Translations under genes and position numbers: made by a program
Source: Monarcha castaneiventris obscurior
Taxonomy: Eukaryota; Chordata; Aves; Passeriformes; Monarchidae
Length of the DNA stretch: 64,000 nucleotides
NCBI GenBank assembly: GCA_026261815.1
Contig: JAMPIT010000481.1
Span: 1,054,001-1,118,000, forward strand
Reading direction: 5' to 3'
In this document: positions 21,501-36,370 of the stretch, piece after piece
Layout of the letters: each line of letters starts with the position of its first letter
Numbering within the stretch: the stretch's first letter is position 1
The notes under the pieces: model-generated
What the model was told of the DNA's origin: nothing
The model's database searches: none
Seen by the model: only the letters and a program-made list of their open reading frames with translations

Positions 21501-24500
21501 GAGTCTTCTCACACAGACCTTTAGAGCAGCACTGCCCCTTTCAATTAATTACCATTTTCCTTTGCTCAAAGGTATATTTGGCTATATTAAACAAGAACAT
21601 CGAATGGAAAATTCACTCTCAAGATCTGCCCTGCACGGCTTCTTACAGGTGCAAAGTAGGGAATTTAAATCAAAATAAGGGTGCAGCAGCAAGGCTGAGG
21701 GCAGCAGCTGTCAGGCAGGGGATCTGTTCTGTTTGCTCAGACATATGTTCTCAAACTGAACTTTTCCCTTGTGATCAGTTGTGCTTGTTCTCCCAGCGGA
21801 GAGAGGCTTCATATTAGGTGGGCATCAGATGGCAAACCTTGGAAAAGTAGATGGAAACAGTGCAAATAATTATCTCTGAGCATGCACAGAGGCGTTCATT
21901 ACTGCTGCTGCTGTGCTTTAAAATATCCCCGTGCAGAGCGGGGATTGGAGAAGGAAAAGCCATCTTAGTGATTTTTCAGTTTAATAAATCCATCATAGCC
22001 CAGGCTTGCAGAGAGGCATAAAGATGGTCCAGTGGATTTATAATGAACAAGCTCAAGGTGAGCACAAGGATCAATTCCTGAATCCTTGGCTATCCCAAGC
22101 CGACATCAGAGCGTGTTTTACTGAAGGTGATTTTTGCTGATAGTGCCTAAGTGTCAGCCAAACTAAAGTCCCGTTAGCCCGCCTGGGCAGCACAGATCCA
22201 GAAGGAATTCCCTTCCTTGACAGTTTCAGCATTGTGATCAGGATTGCTCAGCTCATCCCTTTCTTCCCGGGGGCATTTAAAAAAAAATATTTTTCAACCT
22301 ACGAGTGCTAGTTTGTAAAATAACAAAGAGGCAGCATGAGCAGAAAGGATCCTCAGAAGGGAAGCAGGGAAGCACTAACCCTGCCTGGCTGACATCAGAA
22401 CGACAGCCACACTCAGCTCTCGCTGTGGCAGAGGGTGGCAGCAGATTTTCATGAAGCACGTATGCTCCTTTAAGCACACACACAACTACTCAGGGGTCTG
22501 GGAGATCCTTTCAAGGCTTTTTTTTTTTGGCATTTCGTTTTTACTGAGGGTGTTCACAAGCACCTTTCAGCAGCAGCATCCCTTAGGCTACAGTGTGTGG
22601 ATAATGCCTAAGGTTGTTTCCTAGGATGGATCCTAAGCAGGGGCAAAAGGGACAAACTGCAGCCACGGCCAGGCAGGCAATGCTGCTGGCACAGAAAACA
22701 GCACAGAAAGCTGTGGAAGGAACAGGTCCGTTTGAAATTTGGCTTGCAGTGATGATAAATGTGTAGAACCAGCCAGGCCTAAGCCAAATAACTTGTCAAG
22801 GAATGTCTGAATTTGTCTGATTTGTAGAAACAGGTCTCTAGAGTCAGTGTGTCCACAGAGTGCTACTAACTGGACGTTTTTTTCTCAGTAGTCATGGAAA
22901 TAAGTCCTGTCCCATCTCCTGTGTCATTTTACAAACACTTCTGTTTTGATTCTAAATTTTCATTTGATTTACAGAAGCAAAACAGAGCTGTGTAATTCTG
23001 CCTTTCCTCAGGTACAAAGTTTATAATTACTCACAGTAAGGAATGCTTGATAAAGCAACACACCTAATCCTGGAGCTTTATCTGTTTAATCCAATTCCTC
23101 ATTGTCCATCACCTTGAGAAGAAACTGGATTCTTAGAAATTATCAATATATTTGCAGTGGTTCCATTGGTAGAAGGTGTTCTTAACCTGGGTCACTTTGC
23201 CTTCAACCAGGCAGATGCAGCCCTGGATCAGGAGCAATTTTGCCTGGTGTTGCCTAAAGTCTCTGAGTTTTGTCCTTCACCATTTTCAATGACTCCACCA
23301 CTATCTTTAATAACACTAAACCAGACTGACTGAAAAAAAAAAATGTTGTTTTATGCATAAGTGTGAATCAAAGGGGAAAAAATCCATTGATGTCAGTGAA
23401 GGTAGAATTCCCTATAGAATGTATTCTGTTTTCTGTTTATTTGGTTGTTTAGGAAATACCTGTAGGAGGAGACAGGGGACAATTGGTTATTGTTTTTCAG
23501 GCCTGGGACTCATCCTTTTTTTTTTTTTTTTCTGTAATTTACAGCACATATTGCAAAGCCAGTTATTCCTTCTAAAACAACACAGACAAAAAAAAAAAAA
23601 ACCCAAACAAAACTGAAATAACTGTATCAGTAATTTAAAGTATTTGGGTTAGATCTGAAGTGTTTCCATCTTCATAGCCAAAGAAATGTCAGTTTTTACC
23701 ATGTGCATGCCTAGGGTGTCTGAGGAGCAAAAAAAACCCCCTCAAGTAAATAAACAGGTTTAAAGAAAGGCTGTAGACAACACTGTCGTGACTGACATCA
23801 CTATATAAAAATATGCTAAAAAAAATCTATATATATCTCAATCTGTTCCTGTAAAAAGGCCCAGATACAGCTAACAATATCACCAAGGTAGAGTTGTGCA
23901 ATTGTTTTTGTTATGGATTGATACACTTGGCCACTTCCTGGTTCCTGATTCAGCAGGCAGAACTTTATTTCAGTGCATTGCTGCTTGAGTGGCAAAACTC
24001 AGGGATTTTATAAACTGTAGTGTGATGCTGTAATTTGATGTAAAAGCCAATGATGCCAGTGAGTGATTGCTTCAGATGTTTGGCAAATTATGTATGATAT
24101 CTTCATGAGAGACTTAATTGCATAAACCTGCCCAGTGGATCAGCAGTTCTCCACTGCATCCAGAATTCTAATTACCACTTTCTGCACTGTTTCCTGCTCA
24201 GAGCAGCACCTCATTACACTCTGGAGCTGCAGGAGTTTACAGTGGATTCACACAGGCTGCTCTGCTGCTCTGCTATGATCAAGGTCTGTCTTTAAATTAC
24301 TGGTCCTGCTTTATCCCTTGTTTATTTTGCTCAGTAGCCTCTACCCCGAAGTTGATATTTGAAGTTTGGAGCATTCATTCCGAGCTCCAACTTGAGATTC
24401 CTGTTGGAAGGCAGCCTTTGCTGGGTCAGGTCTGTCAGCAATGTTACATAGATATCATAATCCCCACCTGAACACATATGTTCAAGTGTCCAGAGGACAG

Positions 24501-27500
24501 CTGTGATTCACAGACCTCTTTTTCCCCCTGGAATGGAAGTAACTGAAAACTTGCACTTTTAAATGGATTTTATCTCTTTGCATTTTTGGGATAATTTCCC
24601 CCCCTTAGCATAATGGGTAGCAGCCTTAACACTTCTCATTTCTTCAACTGCATCAATTGCTTTGAAAAAGGATCTCATTTTCACATGACTCCAATAGACC
24701 TGATGGACCTAAATTCAATGAAAATTACATAAAATTGAAGAGAGCAAATGCATTGTATGTGATGGCAGGGCAGCACTATTACTATCATCTACTTTGCATA
24801 ATCATGTTAGGGACAGAGGCTGAGAGCACATTCCACAGCTTTTCCCAGCAAGCTGTGGCTGGAAGCTTTTTGCAAAGAGACAGAGCTTCTCCTCCTATTC
24901 AAGATTTCTCAATTGCCTCAGCCATTCATGCTGGTTTTATGCTCCTTGAGACAGTATCAGAGGTAGAGTATTAAATTTAAGGCATTTTCTAAAGGGTAGG
25001 AAGGCCTCAATTTCTTTTGTAATGGAAAATTTCACCGTTTATCCATGTGAGACACTTAGAAAGAAAATATCTATTTGATTTTATCATGTGTGTTGGGGGT
25101 CATACTTTTAAAAGCTCGCAAACTCTGTCTTTACAGACTGGAGCAGGGAGGTGAGGGATGAGGGGCTGATAGTGCACACAGTGCTTTGGATCCCACCTAC
25201 ACATCCTGGTGCTACTGACTCATCCTCCAGTCCCTGCAGGAGAAATCGAGTGTTTCTTGCTGTTCTCCCATTCTTAAAACCACCTCTGATGAGATCTGAA
25301 TTACTCACACTTTTACATTCCCCAGAGAAAAGGAAATGCTGACACAGAAGGTGCTGATGTCTGTGGGGGTCTTTCTCCTGCCTTTCCAAGACTTGATCAG
25401 CCCTTAGGAATGGGGGTAAACAAGCAGCATTTGCTACAGATTTGCTCTTGGAGAGATAATTTAAGAGTATCCAAGCAATGTCAGAGTTCTGTGATTCCCC
25501 AACCTTTTCATGCCTGTTCTTTAGCACACTGGAGATGCTGCTGCATGGCCAAAAGAAATTAATGAGGATAAAAATCCTCCTTTTTTTTTTTTTTCCCAAT
25601 ATCTTCCTTCACTAACTATTTTTGCCATTTGCCAAGGTGTCTTGTTCTGGCTGGATGGGGCAGAGGCAAAGCTGACCCTTCTTTCACACAAAATCAGTAC
25701 ATTTGTTAACTGCTGTCCTCGTTCAGAGATTTTTTTAAACTCCCATATTTCTATGCACTTTGTATTTTAGGGACTGAATATATGTGAAGGAAAATTTAAT
25801 GTCTGATTTATATTTGCCAAACTTACTGTACCTCAGAGCTAACTCCAAGTATTTCAGAACACAGTTCTTTTTCAAGCTTTCTTGGCTGCTGTGAGATGCC
25901 AAAACCATAAAAAATAGAAAGTTCTTTCTGCAGAAACTTCAGATACAATAAATTAGGCCCAAGGTTCACTAGCAGACCTGCAATAGGAGTTATTCAATCA
26001 CATATATCTGCCTTTCAAAAGCTTTTCTTTTTTAATCCACCTTTAGAAGCAGATGAAAGTTTGTTTGGAATCCAGGCACATCTTGCCATATAATAGATTT
26101 CAATGGACTTTAAGAAAATAATAAGTAAAAATCTCTTTTGCCTTAGCAGAAGGAAATTGGGGGCTCAGGTGAACTATAATCTGGCCTATTAACATTGAAC
26201 ATCAGAATTCTGAATTGCTCCTGCAATGATAATAAAAACACACAAGGTTTAAAGGATGGCTTTATCCCCAGTGTTTCATTTCCCTACCTGGAAGCTATTA
26301 CCTGAAGTGCTCTCTACTTTTGGTGATGTTAAATATAATCACCACAATTTTTCATTTGAATGACTAAATCTCCACTAGAAAATATTTACAGCTGGGGTAA
26401 GTTTAGAACTTGCGTCTGCCAATGTTTTGTGTGATGCTTTTAAAGGAAGGGTTGTGCGACCTTACGAGAACCATCTGACCTTGGTCAGGGGGCAAAATGC
26501 TCCAGCTCTGTTGAGTGGAAAAGCCTTCCACCAAATCTACTTGGACAAAGTTGAGTTTCTCAGAAATTCCTTTTTATAATGGCCTGTCTCACGAGTTTCC
26601 CCTGATAATCTGGGTCTTCTGTTCTCCCTTTTACTTCTTAATCTGAAGCCCAAATGCTCAATAGCTCAAGTGGAAAAAGACCTCAAATAAGAGGTGGAAA
26701 AAATAATGTTTGTGGCAAAGTTTTGTTTTGTTCACTGGTTCTGTTAAATGATACCCTTTAAACTGGTCTTGCAATTTTAGTGTTCCTTTGTTTTTGTTTT
26801 TTTGGGGTTTTTAAAAAAAAATTATGGGAAGGATTTTCATCAGTGAAAGCAATAGAAACCCAGATGTAGAGTTAGCCCTGGGCCTGCCATGACTGCTGTC
26901 CTTGTACAGCTGCCAGATGTTCATCCCCAGTGCTGAGTTTTTGTTGTATTCTCACTTCAGAAGCTCTAGTCCTGCTCAGGACAACATTTCATTGCCATTG
27001 CCTTCCTGAGTGTCCAGCTGGGCTGATCCGTGGTGGCTTTCACCCCTGAGCACAGCAAGGAAAGGGGAACTTTCTCCCCATTTTGTGTGTGGCGCTTTCT
27101 AAAGTTGTTTTAAGGAGTCTGGCTATTACATCCATTTAATTTAATTTAATTTCTCTCCATTGTAAGGGAGTCTGGTTGATTTCTGAACATTTTCCGTGAT
27201 CAAAGGTGGGATTAAATGGGAATATTTCCACCCTTAGAAAATGACTTCATGTATCAGCTGTGTAGCTGTTGGTGTACACATGTGCAGAAGTGTAATTGAT
27301 CTTCAAGGGATTTAGGGAGAACTGATAAATTTTCCACTATATCCACAGTCTGATCTGGAAGAGGAATCCAAGACCACAATAAGCTGCAGAATTCACTTTG
27401 AATTCTTTTAGTTATTCTTCTTGCATGGACTTAGTGGAGTTGTTAAGAAAAATAATCTTATCTCATTTCCCACTTTACCTTTTATTGCTGCAGTTCATAT

Positions 27501-30500
27501 CTGTATATTACCTTACCTCTGTGCCCTGATGGGATTGTTGCTAATTTATTCAAATTCGGAACATTTGCTATCTGCTCTCACTATGATCAAGGCTGGCTCA
27601 TGCAAAACTCTGCTCTTCTAATCAGTTTTATTAGATAGGATTGCTGATTAAATGCCTTTATATTTGTCTTCCAGACCAATTTCCAAAATGAATTTTGACA
27701 ATGGTTGTTTGAGGCTCCTGTTCCTAATACAGGTAATAATCAGGTTCATAATAGGAAGCTCTTTGACAAACATATTTCTAGAAAATTAAGATCACAAACT
27801 TACTGGAATGGTGAATACCCCATTTGTGCTGCTCCCTTTAGTCTTTAGTTATGAGCAAACAGTACTTTAAACAACTTAAACATGATGAAGTTTTATTTCA
27901 CTGGGCTAAATCTACTGAGTTCAGTTGCTGGAGCTGCTCCTGATTCTTTAATATGTCTTAATAAAAGAAACTTCTTTTGTCACCAAACACTACATTTTAA
28001 TTTTCAGTTTGAAACAACAATTACGAATTACATTGTAAAGAATGACCAATCATGGAAGATAATGGAATTTTAAAACTTTGTAACCTATCAGAACAAGAGG
28101 GCAACTGAGGAAAAACTTTTCATTTTGGCCATTAACTGCATTGTGAGTTTAATTTTTTTTCTCAATTTTCTGTTCAATTGAGTCTTCTGCGAAGAGATAC
28201 TATATTAAAATTGTTTTTCTCTTTATCCAGTTAATGACAAGTTATAATTTCCATAAGTGGGATCAAGCATCAGATCTCAAATGGATGTTTTTTGGGTGGA
28301 CGCAGCTGTATTTTTCCTGCTTTAAAAGTCTTTTTGGTGTTAGCAACTGGAAACCTGAATGTTCTTCAGAATCATCATTAGCTTTTTGTTCCTTTTCATT
28401 CAGCCTCAGAATGAAAACTCTTTGTAATCCTCTGGCCTTGACGCAGCAGTTCCATAGACTCCAGAGCTCACAGAACTTACAAACTCAGGTCATCTCAGGG
28501 CAGGGGGCAACCAAAGATTAATGCAGAATAATTACTTGGCTTCTTGGTACACTCGGACAGTTTCTTCCTTTCAGATTCAGTGTGGCTGTACAAGTAATGA
28601 AACATTGCTCTGACTTCCTAAGGCAAAATGGTTTTAAGAGTGGTCAAGCATTTTTGGAGCCCTGCTGATGCCCCTGGTGTCCCTCCTGTGATGTTATTGC
28701 CCATGACAGAGCAGAGGAGCAACAATTTCCAGCCTCAATGTTTTAGTTCTCCAGTCTTTTCACAGGTTACCACTTCCCACTCCAGGTACCGTGGGCTGCC
28801 AATCCAGACTCAAACTTAGCATCAGAAAGGTCTGATGTTAGTCCTCATGCTTAAATCCTGGCCCAGAGATAACACTTATATAGCTGGGGCTGTTTGGAAT
28901 AAAACCGTTCTAAGCAACAAACAACTTATTTAAAATGTTGGGTCTGTAGAGATAACAGTTTCAAAAGGGAATCAAAGTCTCTGTACAGACTTTTCTTAAA
29001 CTGCTCAAAAAGCAAGAGTGCACCTTTATCAGAAAAGAATAATTTTGTTGGAGGTTTAGAAGCAGCAGCAGTAACAGTGCTTGTTTAGATTTTTTTTCTT
29101 TTTCAGTTTAAGTGGTGGTGGTGAATTTGTCCAACCCTGTGATACATGCAGGGTTATGTCTGCAAGAGAGGTACCACTGGTCCATTTCTGGAATTGTGTG
29201 CTTCCCCACTCTCATGAAAACAAATTTTCTGGTTTTCTATGTTTTCCTTCTAACCATAACACCCCAGACATCTGACTCCCAATGTATAAATTTTCCTATA
29301 ACGTTAATCCCACACATCCTTAAATGCAAGTCTGTGACTAAGTTCATCAGAATTCTTTGTCTGGATGCTTTTGCGTTTCTCTGAGCTGCTTGTGCAGGGG
29401 CACAGCAAGATGAGGAGAAGTGGCCAAGTCGTGCTGGAGGTGGGCTCCTGCCTGGTTTCTGCAGGAGGGGAACAGACTGTTCAGGGAATCATTTAGCAGC
29501 TGTTTATTAGAAGCAGAGACATGTGATTTTGGGGGTTGTAAAACTTGGCAAGAACTTTAATTTTGAAAGAAAAAAACAAACCAAGGGAAAAAAAGCAAAA
29601 ATCTGCCAGTCACTGACCGCCCTCTGCTTTTACAGTGAGTTTAGTCTTGTGTTTCCTTCCATATTCACATGGACGCTCCAACTGTTGTGTGCAGCACCTG
29701 AACAAGAATCTAATCAGACTGACAACTAATTTGCAAAGAAACTTACTGAAAAATGCTGCTAAGTGCAAGTAGTTTTGGAAATGTAATAGAGAAGCTCACC
29801 AGGTGCCCATTTTTTAAAGTCTGAAGGGATCTAATGTAATCTGACAAATTGAATGTGGGATGGAGCTGCTGTGCTGAATTTCAAGGCCCTCAGCAATGAG
29901 GAAAGTGATAAACTTTGGTTTTGTTCGACCACTGAGGTAGGATACATTTACAAAACAGAATTAAACAGACCAGAATGCTCTAGTCAAATGCTTTTGCAGC
30001 AACTAGAAAATTGGGAATTAGGATACATCCATGTGTAGCTGCAGCTCTGCTCCCCCAGCAGCAAGGATGGTTCACCACATCTGCCCCTGACATGGGAGAT
30101 TGGGCTTCCTGAATTCATTCCCTGGGTTCCTCTTGGATTCAGCACTCGCTCTGTCAGGTCTCCTAAAGCTTTCCTCACTGCTTTTTGTCCTGTGACCTTC
30201 TAACCTTGCTCAGCTGCCCCACAAACTGGGGTCTGGGATTCTCCTCTGGATTACCAGAGCCCTTTTCCCACCTTTATGCCATAACACTGGAAATTTCTTT
30301 AGAAAACAAGATTTATGTTCAGTAAATCCCGTTTAACCAAGCTATAGTACATTAAGAAGAAACTATAACATCTAAAATGAAAAATAAAGCTGCCATGAAA
30401 GCTGAGGTTTTACCTCAAAGAGCAAGAAAGGCAGAGAATTATCTCAGGTTTATATGCTCCCTCAGTTTGTATGTGGGAAGTGTTCAGATACTGGGCTGAT

Positions 30501-33500
30501 GAGCGGTGATATAAAATGGTTGCATAATATCAGAGTTTAAATAAAAGGGTGTGGAAAGCCAGTGCAAAGATGTGTGAATTCTGAGAAAAATTAGAGTTAC
30601 AATTAATCTGGATAATGCTGCAGGAGGATCTTCACTGAAGTCCAGTCACCAGGAATTGAGACTCTCAGCAAAACTTCTCTTGCTCTTCAGAAAACACCTT
30701 TGAGCAGACCATGATTTTAAATACTGTGAGCATCCACACGGTAGATTTTTGCAAAGATGATCTCTTGGGGAGAAGAGAATTAGAAAAATGCTTTAATTTC
30801 CTTTGCTGTTGAGCTGCAGTAGTTCATCAGGATGGACAGATGAACATTTCTGTGTTCCTGGGCAGACAAGCCTTTGCCTTTGTCCTTTCTGTTGCTGAGA
30901 GAGTGCTGAACGTATTTTTAAGTAGGAAGTTGTGTAAGACAAGAACTGAGGTGTATCTGCCTGAGAGGAAGCTGATGCAACAGATCTGAGGCTGCCATTC
31001 AATGGAAAACTCAGAAACCCAATTTTTTTGCTACGGGAGTGAAACAGATCCTAGAAAAGCTGCCTGACAGTCATGGAAAACACAAACACTTGTATTACCC
31101 ACGCAGAAAACAGGCTGGAAGGATAGGAAAATGCAGGTGATAAGGGAGAATGGGTGTCCCAGATTTGAGGGCATTGCCAGAGGCCAGCTCAGGGTGGTAC
31201 CACCATGACCAACACAACTGTCCATGGTGTGTGCTGGAACTCCACGGAATCCCATCATCCTTGGCAAAAGCTGCAGCTGCATCCTCTGTGTCGCTTCCAT
31301 CCCAGCTCCTGGAGCTTCAGACTGTCCCTCCACTTCCCCTTCTCTGCAGGAGACAGAAGAGATGCTGCTTCTGCATTTATTGCTCCCTGTGCCAAGATCC
31401 TGAAGTGTCTGGAGTGCTGAAAACACTTCAATAGCGCCGAGCGGAGCCGGCTGCTCCCCATTCTCCCAGTGTGCTGACAGCTCACTTGTGGAAATTTAAC
31501 TGTAGAGAGGCAGCACTTCGTCTGCAATTTCTGATTTTTAGTGCTTTTGTTCAGCCTTAAAAGGGGATTCACAAAGTGGGCAGAGCAACACTGCGGGCAG
31601 AGGCTCCCAGGTCCCCTTCCATTGAATCTGAGCACCCAAGAAGCTCTTGGCACCTGGCTGGCAGCAGCCTCTCCATCCTGGAAGCTGCATCTCCCTGTTT
31701 TTCCCTGAGATTCCAGCAAAACGTTTTCATCTGAATTGGTAAAAAAGCACCTCCTGGTGCATACACTGCCCTTAAAAGTGGGAAGCCTTCCTCATAATAA
31801 GAGCCTGTAAAATGTCAGGATTGGCCAAAGCCGTGCCTTGGAACTCAAGTTGTGGATCAGTGCTTGAGGCTGGTCCTGAACCTGGACTTGAGCAATAGTC
31901 TGAAGTCAATCCTGGTTTCCCAGCTCCTTTCTCAGCTTTTCTGTGCTTTAAACTAGTATAAACGATGAATTTTGTGGTCTTACATTCCTGAGAAGACAAA
32001 AGATTCTCCTTTAGCACAGTGTCTGATCCTTGGGCTTGTGAGAGACCTCTTATTGTGTGTGATAAATTTGTCCAATGTGATCTTCCTTCCACCTGCCGCC
32101 TGCCTGTTTCTCCTGCCTCTGCTCTAGCACCACTGATATTTGGAGCAGATTTTTTCAGAGAGCTGAAAATTCCCTCTTCCCCATATATTTTTCATCCTTT
32201 CGCTTTCCCCAGCCCCACAAAATCCTCTGATGATGTTCCTGCCTTCTCTTTTGCCATTAACAACAATGTTTTGTGACAAGAGCTATAGTTGCAGTCAGCA
32301 TGGAAAATTTGCTGTTATTTTAAATAACCATCTGCTCTCCCCACAGTCTGCTACCTCACCCTTAATTTCTTTATTTTTTGGATGTTTATTTTGATTAGCT
32401 TTGTCACATGGTGCTATAAGAAAATCTTGCTTCACTTCACACGCTACTGCCATGTTGATACAGAAAACTGGCTTACAACCAAAAAGATGCTATTTTTTCC
32501 ATTCCCTCTCCTTTTTTTTTTTTTTTTCCCCCAGAAAAAGTTTTATGTAACAAAGCGTTGTGTAAGGAGGAGAACAGCAGGGAGTACATCAGAACTCATG
32601 GATTTTATTTCACCTCTGTCACAAATCCACTGTGGTACACTGGGCAAAGTCAGTACAATCCAAATTTTCTTATTGGGATCAATGTGAGAGCTACTGAAGT
32701 GTCTTTAGTAGATCCATAGCCACACATGCGTAAAGAGGATTAAACTCTAACCTGGAGCAAAAAGGGAATCTTGGAAGAACCTTCTATATCAGGAAAGAGC
32801 TGATGCACTAAAATAGGCCATTTTTGTTTATTTGCATTAAAATTGCTGGCACGTAGATCCTGAATTTCGGAGTAATATTTAAATTTGGATGTTTGATATT
32901 TGTGCTGTAAATGCTGTTTCTCCATTAAATGTGCATGGGCCTCAGTGCACAAGGTTGTGGTGGCTAAGCAGCCACAATTCTGGGTGGGAAGTGTGCACAT
33001 GTGGTGGACATGGCCCAAACCACCAGAAATCTCTCTTTGAGGAGCAAAAAATCACGAAGAAATGAATTCTCATTCTGCAAATGCAAATTTAACTGGTGTG
33101 GTTGAATGAAGAAATGTAATTTGGCTTCCTGTGAGAAATGTTTTTAGGAGGAAATATGGGTCCCACGGAGTCCTTTGCCTACATCACAGCTCCTGCAGAT
33201 CCACGGGGAGCAGAGGGAAGTGTGGCAGTGCTGGAAGTGCTGCTGTGCTGCTGTTCACTTATACTCTGCTTTTCCATGGGACTTTTCTCCATGTTGGCTT
33301 TGGGTGCACAAACCAAACTCTGCTGGCCCTGGAGGTGAGACCAGAATCAAGGCACAATTACCTTAATGAGCCCTTTGGAGAATGTTAGTGCACAGCCTGG
33401 GTTTGTTTGTTCTCATCTATCAGTGTAAACCGTGAGTAATTCTACCAGAAAAAAATGAGCAGAGAATGAGGTCCTTGGGTTCTGTCAGGGGCTTCAGAAG

Positions 33501-35370
33501 TTCACTTAAGGTGTCACTGTTATGTTACAAAACACGAGGGATTCCTCCAAAAGCCTAAAAAAGACATCTGTGACTGTTGTAACAGCACACGTGGCTTCCA
33601 GGGGTGTGTGAAGAGCAGCTCTTCTGAAATCAGAGCAGTTCAGCTTCTCCCTGAATTAATGCTGTAAAGATCTCATTAGGTTTTTAGATAAATTTTTGTA
33701 CGTTTATCTTGATTTTTCTGGGGTTAGGCTAACTCATATTCAAATACAATTTCTGCAAACTAACACCAGCAGGGGTAGTTAGCAAATCTGTTCTGTTTGT
33801 GCCCAAAATTGTTATGGTATCAATGAAAACAGAACTGGCCTCCTCAGAATGGATTTTCCTTTATCCTTCCCTTTGTCCTCATCTCCATTCCATATTGGCT
33901 TCTGCCAGTATTTATTCTACCTGCCCACTCCGTTAGGTTTTTCTGGAAATAAAAACCCAGACCAATAAACAAACTTAACCAACAACAAACCTAAAAAAGA
34001 ACCCTCACCAAAACAAGCCAAACAAACAAACAAAACCACAACAAAATCTCAAGCAAACAAAAAGCCACAAACAACAAGAAAAAACCCAAACAAGCAAGGC
34101 CACAAAGAACAAAAAAACCTCACAAAACCCCCAAACAAACAAGCCAGAAAAAAACCCTCCAAACCAGAAAAAAAACCCCAAACACACCAGGAAAAAAAAA
34201 GCCCAATAAACCAGAGTTGCTGCAGTGATGTGTTAATGCTTACTAATATTGGCCTGCAGGAAAGAAAATCTTCATTACTGGTGACAGCTAAATAAGCAAT
34301 ATTTATCTTATCTACAGAGTGCAGCCATGGATTCACACAGAAATGCCCTTTTCCATACCACAGCTCCTTCTCTGGGCTGCTGCTGACTGCATTCAGTCCT
34401 TATGGGATTTCATTGAGTTTATCAGGTGAATTAACACCATGAAGGACTAGAAAGTGCATTATTTCCTACAGCACAGGATCCCCACTGCTGCTGCTGCTGG
34501 TACTCAGAGAAAAGCAGTGATGGATGAGCAGAGGAGGCTCCCCTGTCCTAAACAAGGGAAAACCACATAAATCTTGTTAATGCAGAGCCCCAGACAGGGA
34601 AGCTGAAAACACTGGTCCAGAGGATGGATTGAGATGTCCTGGGGAAAGTTTCCTGAGCTCGTTTGCAGAATGTTTTATTCTGATTACTGCTAACCTGAGG
34701 CAGTACCAGGCGACTCTCAAACAATCAGCAAGAGAGAAACTTTCAAAAATCTTTAGTGACTTTATTTTTTAAAGGGGAAGATTAGCAAAGAAAGTGTTTA
34801 TTAACTTAAAAACCAAAAAGTCCTAAGTACTAAATCTGTTTTTCCCCAGCTACACTCAAAATGATTTTTTGCTTTATCCTGTCACACAGAGCTTTGTTCA
34901 ATGTCCAGGAGTATTTCTTCCTTGTGTGACCATGCTACTAGCCAGAAAATCCAATCAGACAAATCCCATAAGAATCCCTTTGCATCAGTCATTTGTAGAT
35001 GTGTCTTACAGAAACAGGCTCTGTCCCAAGGGCTTACAGTCTGTAAGAACTGAAGGAAAAAGGGTGGATAAAGCCAGGTATTAGAACGAGGTCTGGCTGC
35101 CCTGCTGGACTGGAGAGCCTTAGGTGTCCTGAAAAATTAGAAAGAAAGGCTGACTTCCAGTGGATCAGAGATATTTCACATCTTGCAGCTTCTAACTCAT
35201 TTTCCACAGGAATTCCTGTGTGAACAAACTCTGAGTTTGTGTCCCAAATGATCAGATTTTGTTTTATTTCATCTCATATGATAGGAGGAGTTCCTGAAGA
35301 AATTAGTGTCTGACAATCCTCTTAGCAAAAGGGAGCCTGGCAAGGGGATGGGTTTGTTAAAGTTCTTAAC
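18541..35370. other. Long intergenic stretch, no gene recognised
   Basis: About 17 kb upstream of MRGBP with no recognisable coding exon, RNA gene or CR1 copy. Composition is moderately AT-rich with scattered homopolymer runs, for example an A15T9 block at 18975-18998 and pyrimidine tracts near 20540 and 23520. An A/C-rich low-complexity block is listed separately. Open frames are short and lack family motifs. Confidence 0.5.
33946..34205 (+). repeat. A/C-rich low-complexity block
   Basis: For about 260 nt the plus strand is almost entirely A and C (motifs such as aaacaaacaaac, aaaaccc, ccaaac), with very few T or G. The minus strand therefore gives a spurious Phe/Gly/Trp/Cys-rich frame. It looks like a degenerate simple repeat. 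Confidence 0.75.
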
Positions 35371-35430
35371 AGAATCCCAGAATGGTTTGGGTTGGAAGGG
35401 ACCTTAAAGTTCATCTTGTTCCAACCTTCC
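35371..35430 (-). mobile_element. CR1 LINE 3'-end fragment
   Basis: It begins 'agaatcccagaatggtttgg' and continues 'gttggaagggaccttaaag', the reverse complement of the CR1 3' end. The copy is very short before homology fades. Confidence 0.7.
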
Positions 35431-36370
35431 TTTTCTCCCTGCTCCTCCAGGATCTGCCACAGGACTCTCCATCCTGGAATGTCCCCCCAGCCATAACCAC
35501 AGTCGTTGTTTCAAACCTTTTCCCAGGACTGGCATTTTTCAGGCTTGGGCTGGCTGGGCAGAGCCATACCACCAACCTCTCCCATCCTCCTGAGGCAGCC
35601 AAGGGGGAGGCTGTTGAATGATGGGAATTAAGCCCTTCATGCCCCCAAATCTCCTGCTCCAGAGAGCAGAGCCCAGGAGCCATCAATCACAGAGAAGTCC
35701 CTCGAGAGCAGCACTGGCAGCTCGCCCCAGACAGTGCACGGGAAGCTCAAAAAGGAAATTGCAGAGATTGAGGCAATGCTGTTTAGTTCAGTGCTGTCCT
35801 GAGATGGCACCTAGGAACCAGGATTCATCCCTACAACAGGAACATGCTAAGGACAGCCTCTGGAACCCGTGAGCTTAGTTTGCTGCAGGAGAACTGGCAA
35901 GGCTTGGGAGGTGAACGCTGGGTGAACTGGAGTATGAAATCTCAGTGCAGTGCAGAGCTGAGGCAAGGCACAGAGCAAAGAGCCAGGGTGCAGGGGAGAT
36001 TAGAGCTCTGACTGACACAAACTGCCCTCTTCTTCCTCAGAAGGGCTTTAACTGATACCTGCCTTGAAATCATTCCTTCCAGCTGGCATCTTTTCCTAAT
36101 TATGCCTAATTATAGTTTGACTCTGAAAATTGTCAGGTCACACAGTCCTGCCCAGATTATCTTTTAACCAGCTAAATCAGGACTAATTGGAGGCATTGCC
36201 CCAATATATAATTTATTTGACAGCTGCAACATGTCCCAGATTTCCACAGGGGTTTCACAGCCTCCACTGAGTTGTGCAGTGCTCATGGTGCTGGAGTGGC
36301 TTAAAGCCAATTCAGAAGTGTCTATAGCCACAAATGGGATCTGCCCTCCATGGAAATGAAGCAGGTCAGC

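Noticed and set aside
34005..34336. Phe/Trp/Gly/Cys-rich minus-strand frames
   Set aside because: They arise from the A/C-only low-complexity block.
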